This document shows, in pieces, positions 6,289 to 6,632 of a stretch of 6,632 nucleotides of DNA. A model generated the notes under the pieces. The model was not told the DNA's origin. It searched no databases and saw only the letters and a program-made list of their open reading frames with translations. The translations under genes and the position numbers were made by a program. Source of the stretch: Comamonadaceae bacterium (GTDB taxonomy: Bacteria; Pseudomonadota; Gammaproteobacteria; Burkholderiales; Burkholderiaceae_C); contig CANCCE010000153.1 of NCBI GenBank assembly GCA_947374505.1, positions 1-6,632 of the forward strand, given 5' to 3'. Position 1 is the stretch's first letter. Every line of letters starts with the position of its first letter.

Positions 6289-6632
6289 ATGGCCACCCTC
6301 ACTGTCAATATCAACGGCAAAGACACCCCCGTCAACGCTGATCCTTCGACCCCGATTTTGTGGGCTCTGCGTGACACCCTCGGCATGACCGGGACCAAAT
6401 TCGGCTGCGGCGTTGCGATGTGCGGCGCCTGCACCGTGCATCTGAATGGCTCGGCCATTCGCTCTTGCGTGACGCCGCTGTCTGCCGCGGTGGGTCAAAA
6501 AATCACCACCATCGAAGCGCTGGCCAGCGACCGCACCGGCAAGGCCGTGCAAGACGCATGGGTCAAGCACGACGTCGCCCAGTGCGGCTATTGCCAAAGC
6601 GGCCAAGTCATGAGCGCCACCGCCTTGCTCAA
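6289..6632 (+). CDS. (2Fe-2S)-binding small subunit of a xanthine dehydrogenase-family hydroxylase (IorA-type), 3'-truncated
   Basis: Runs off the window after 114 residues. Such subunits pass electrons from a molybdopterin subunit through two [2Fe-2S] clusters. The ferredoxin-like domain has Cys40-x4-Cys45-x2-Cys48-x11-Cys60 in the context TGTKFGCGVAMCGACTVHLNG. The second, helical domain begins with AQCGYCQSGQ (Cys99, Cys102); its remaining two Cys would lie beyond the edge. ADPSTPILWALRDTLGMTGTKFG resembles isoquinoline 1-oxidoreductase alpha subunit (IorA) more than CO dehydrogenase or xanthine dehydrogenase small subunits. The real substrate cannot be read from this subunit; a large molybdopterin-binding subunit is expected next. 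ATG 6289 gives MATLTVNING, with a weak GGA at 6279-6281 as ribosome site. It is divergent from pdxH. Confidence 0.9.
   Translation, partial: MATLTVNINGKDTPVNADPSTPILWALRDTLGMTGTKFGCGVAMCGACTVHLNGSAIRSCVTPLSAAVGQKITTIEALASDRTGKAVQDAWVKHDVAQCGYCQSGQVMSATALL

Noticed and set aside
1..6632. Mobile elements, CRISPR, tRNA, rRNA, phage genes
   Set aside because: No direct-repeat arrays, transposase-like frames, cloverleaf or rRNA-like sequence was seen; the window is dense with intact housekeeping genes.

Overview
The window looks like an ordinary chromosomal stretch of a betaproteobacterium, most likely Burkholderiales and probably Comamonadaceae. This rests on the G+C-rich, G/C-ending codon use, the gene order hda–HAD phosphatase–pcnB–folK, and protein features such as an Hda starting MKQIALDIGL and a PcnB with a long basic tail. 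The assignment is by recognition; no search was run. No phage, insertion sequence, tRNA, rRNA or CRISPR array is visible, and nearly all of the DNA is coding.

Layout, left to right. Bases 1-774 (+) hold the 3' part of a PA2778-family protein (C39-like cysteine peptidase fold plus TPR repeats), cut by the window edge. It meets purM (771-1802, -; purine synthesis) tail to tail with a 4-base stop-codon overlap. A 177-base divergent spacer (1803-1979) contains a strong two-part inverted repeat. A compact plus-strand cluster follows: hda (1980-2666; regulatory inactivation of DnaA), a SerB-like HAD-IB phosphatase of unknown substrate (2663-3331, overlapping hda by ATGA), pcnB (3338-4960; poly(A) polymerase I) and folK (4968-5477; folate synthesis). 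Gaps inside the cluster are -4, 6 and 7 bases, so it is very probably one operon. pdxH (5508-6155, -; pyridoxal phosphate synthesis) converges on folK across 30 bases. A 133-base divergent spacer (6156-6288) separates pdxH from a molybdenum-hydroxylase small subunit of the IorA type (6289 to the window end, +), cut by the right edge.

The genes do not form one pathway. The operon combines replication control (hda), RNA turnover (pcnB) and folate synthesis (folK), with one phosphatase of unassigned role. purM and pdxH are separate cofactor or nucleotide genes. The right-hand oxidoreductase is the only accessory-looking gene and probably begins a two-subunit hydroxylase locus beyond the window.

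I found no convincing undescribed system. The points most worth a second look are the HAD phosphatase linked to folK, the inverted repeat between purM and hda, the palindrome at the presumed pdxH transcription start, the PcnB tail, and the apparent breaks from the usual gene order on both sides of the operon.
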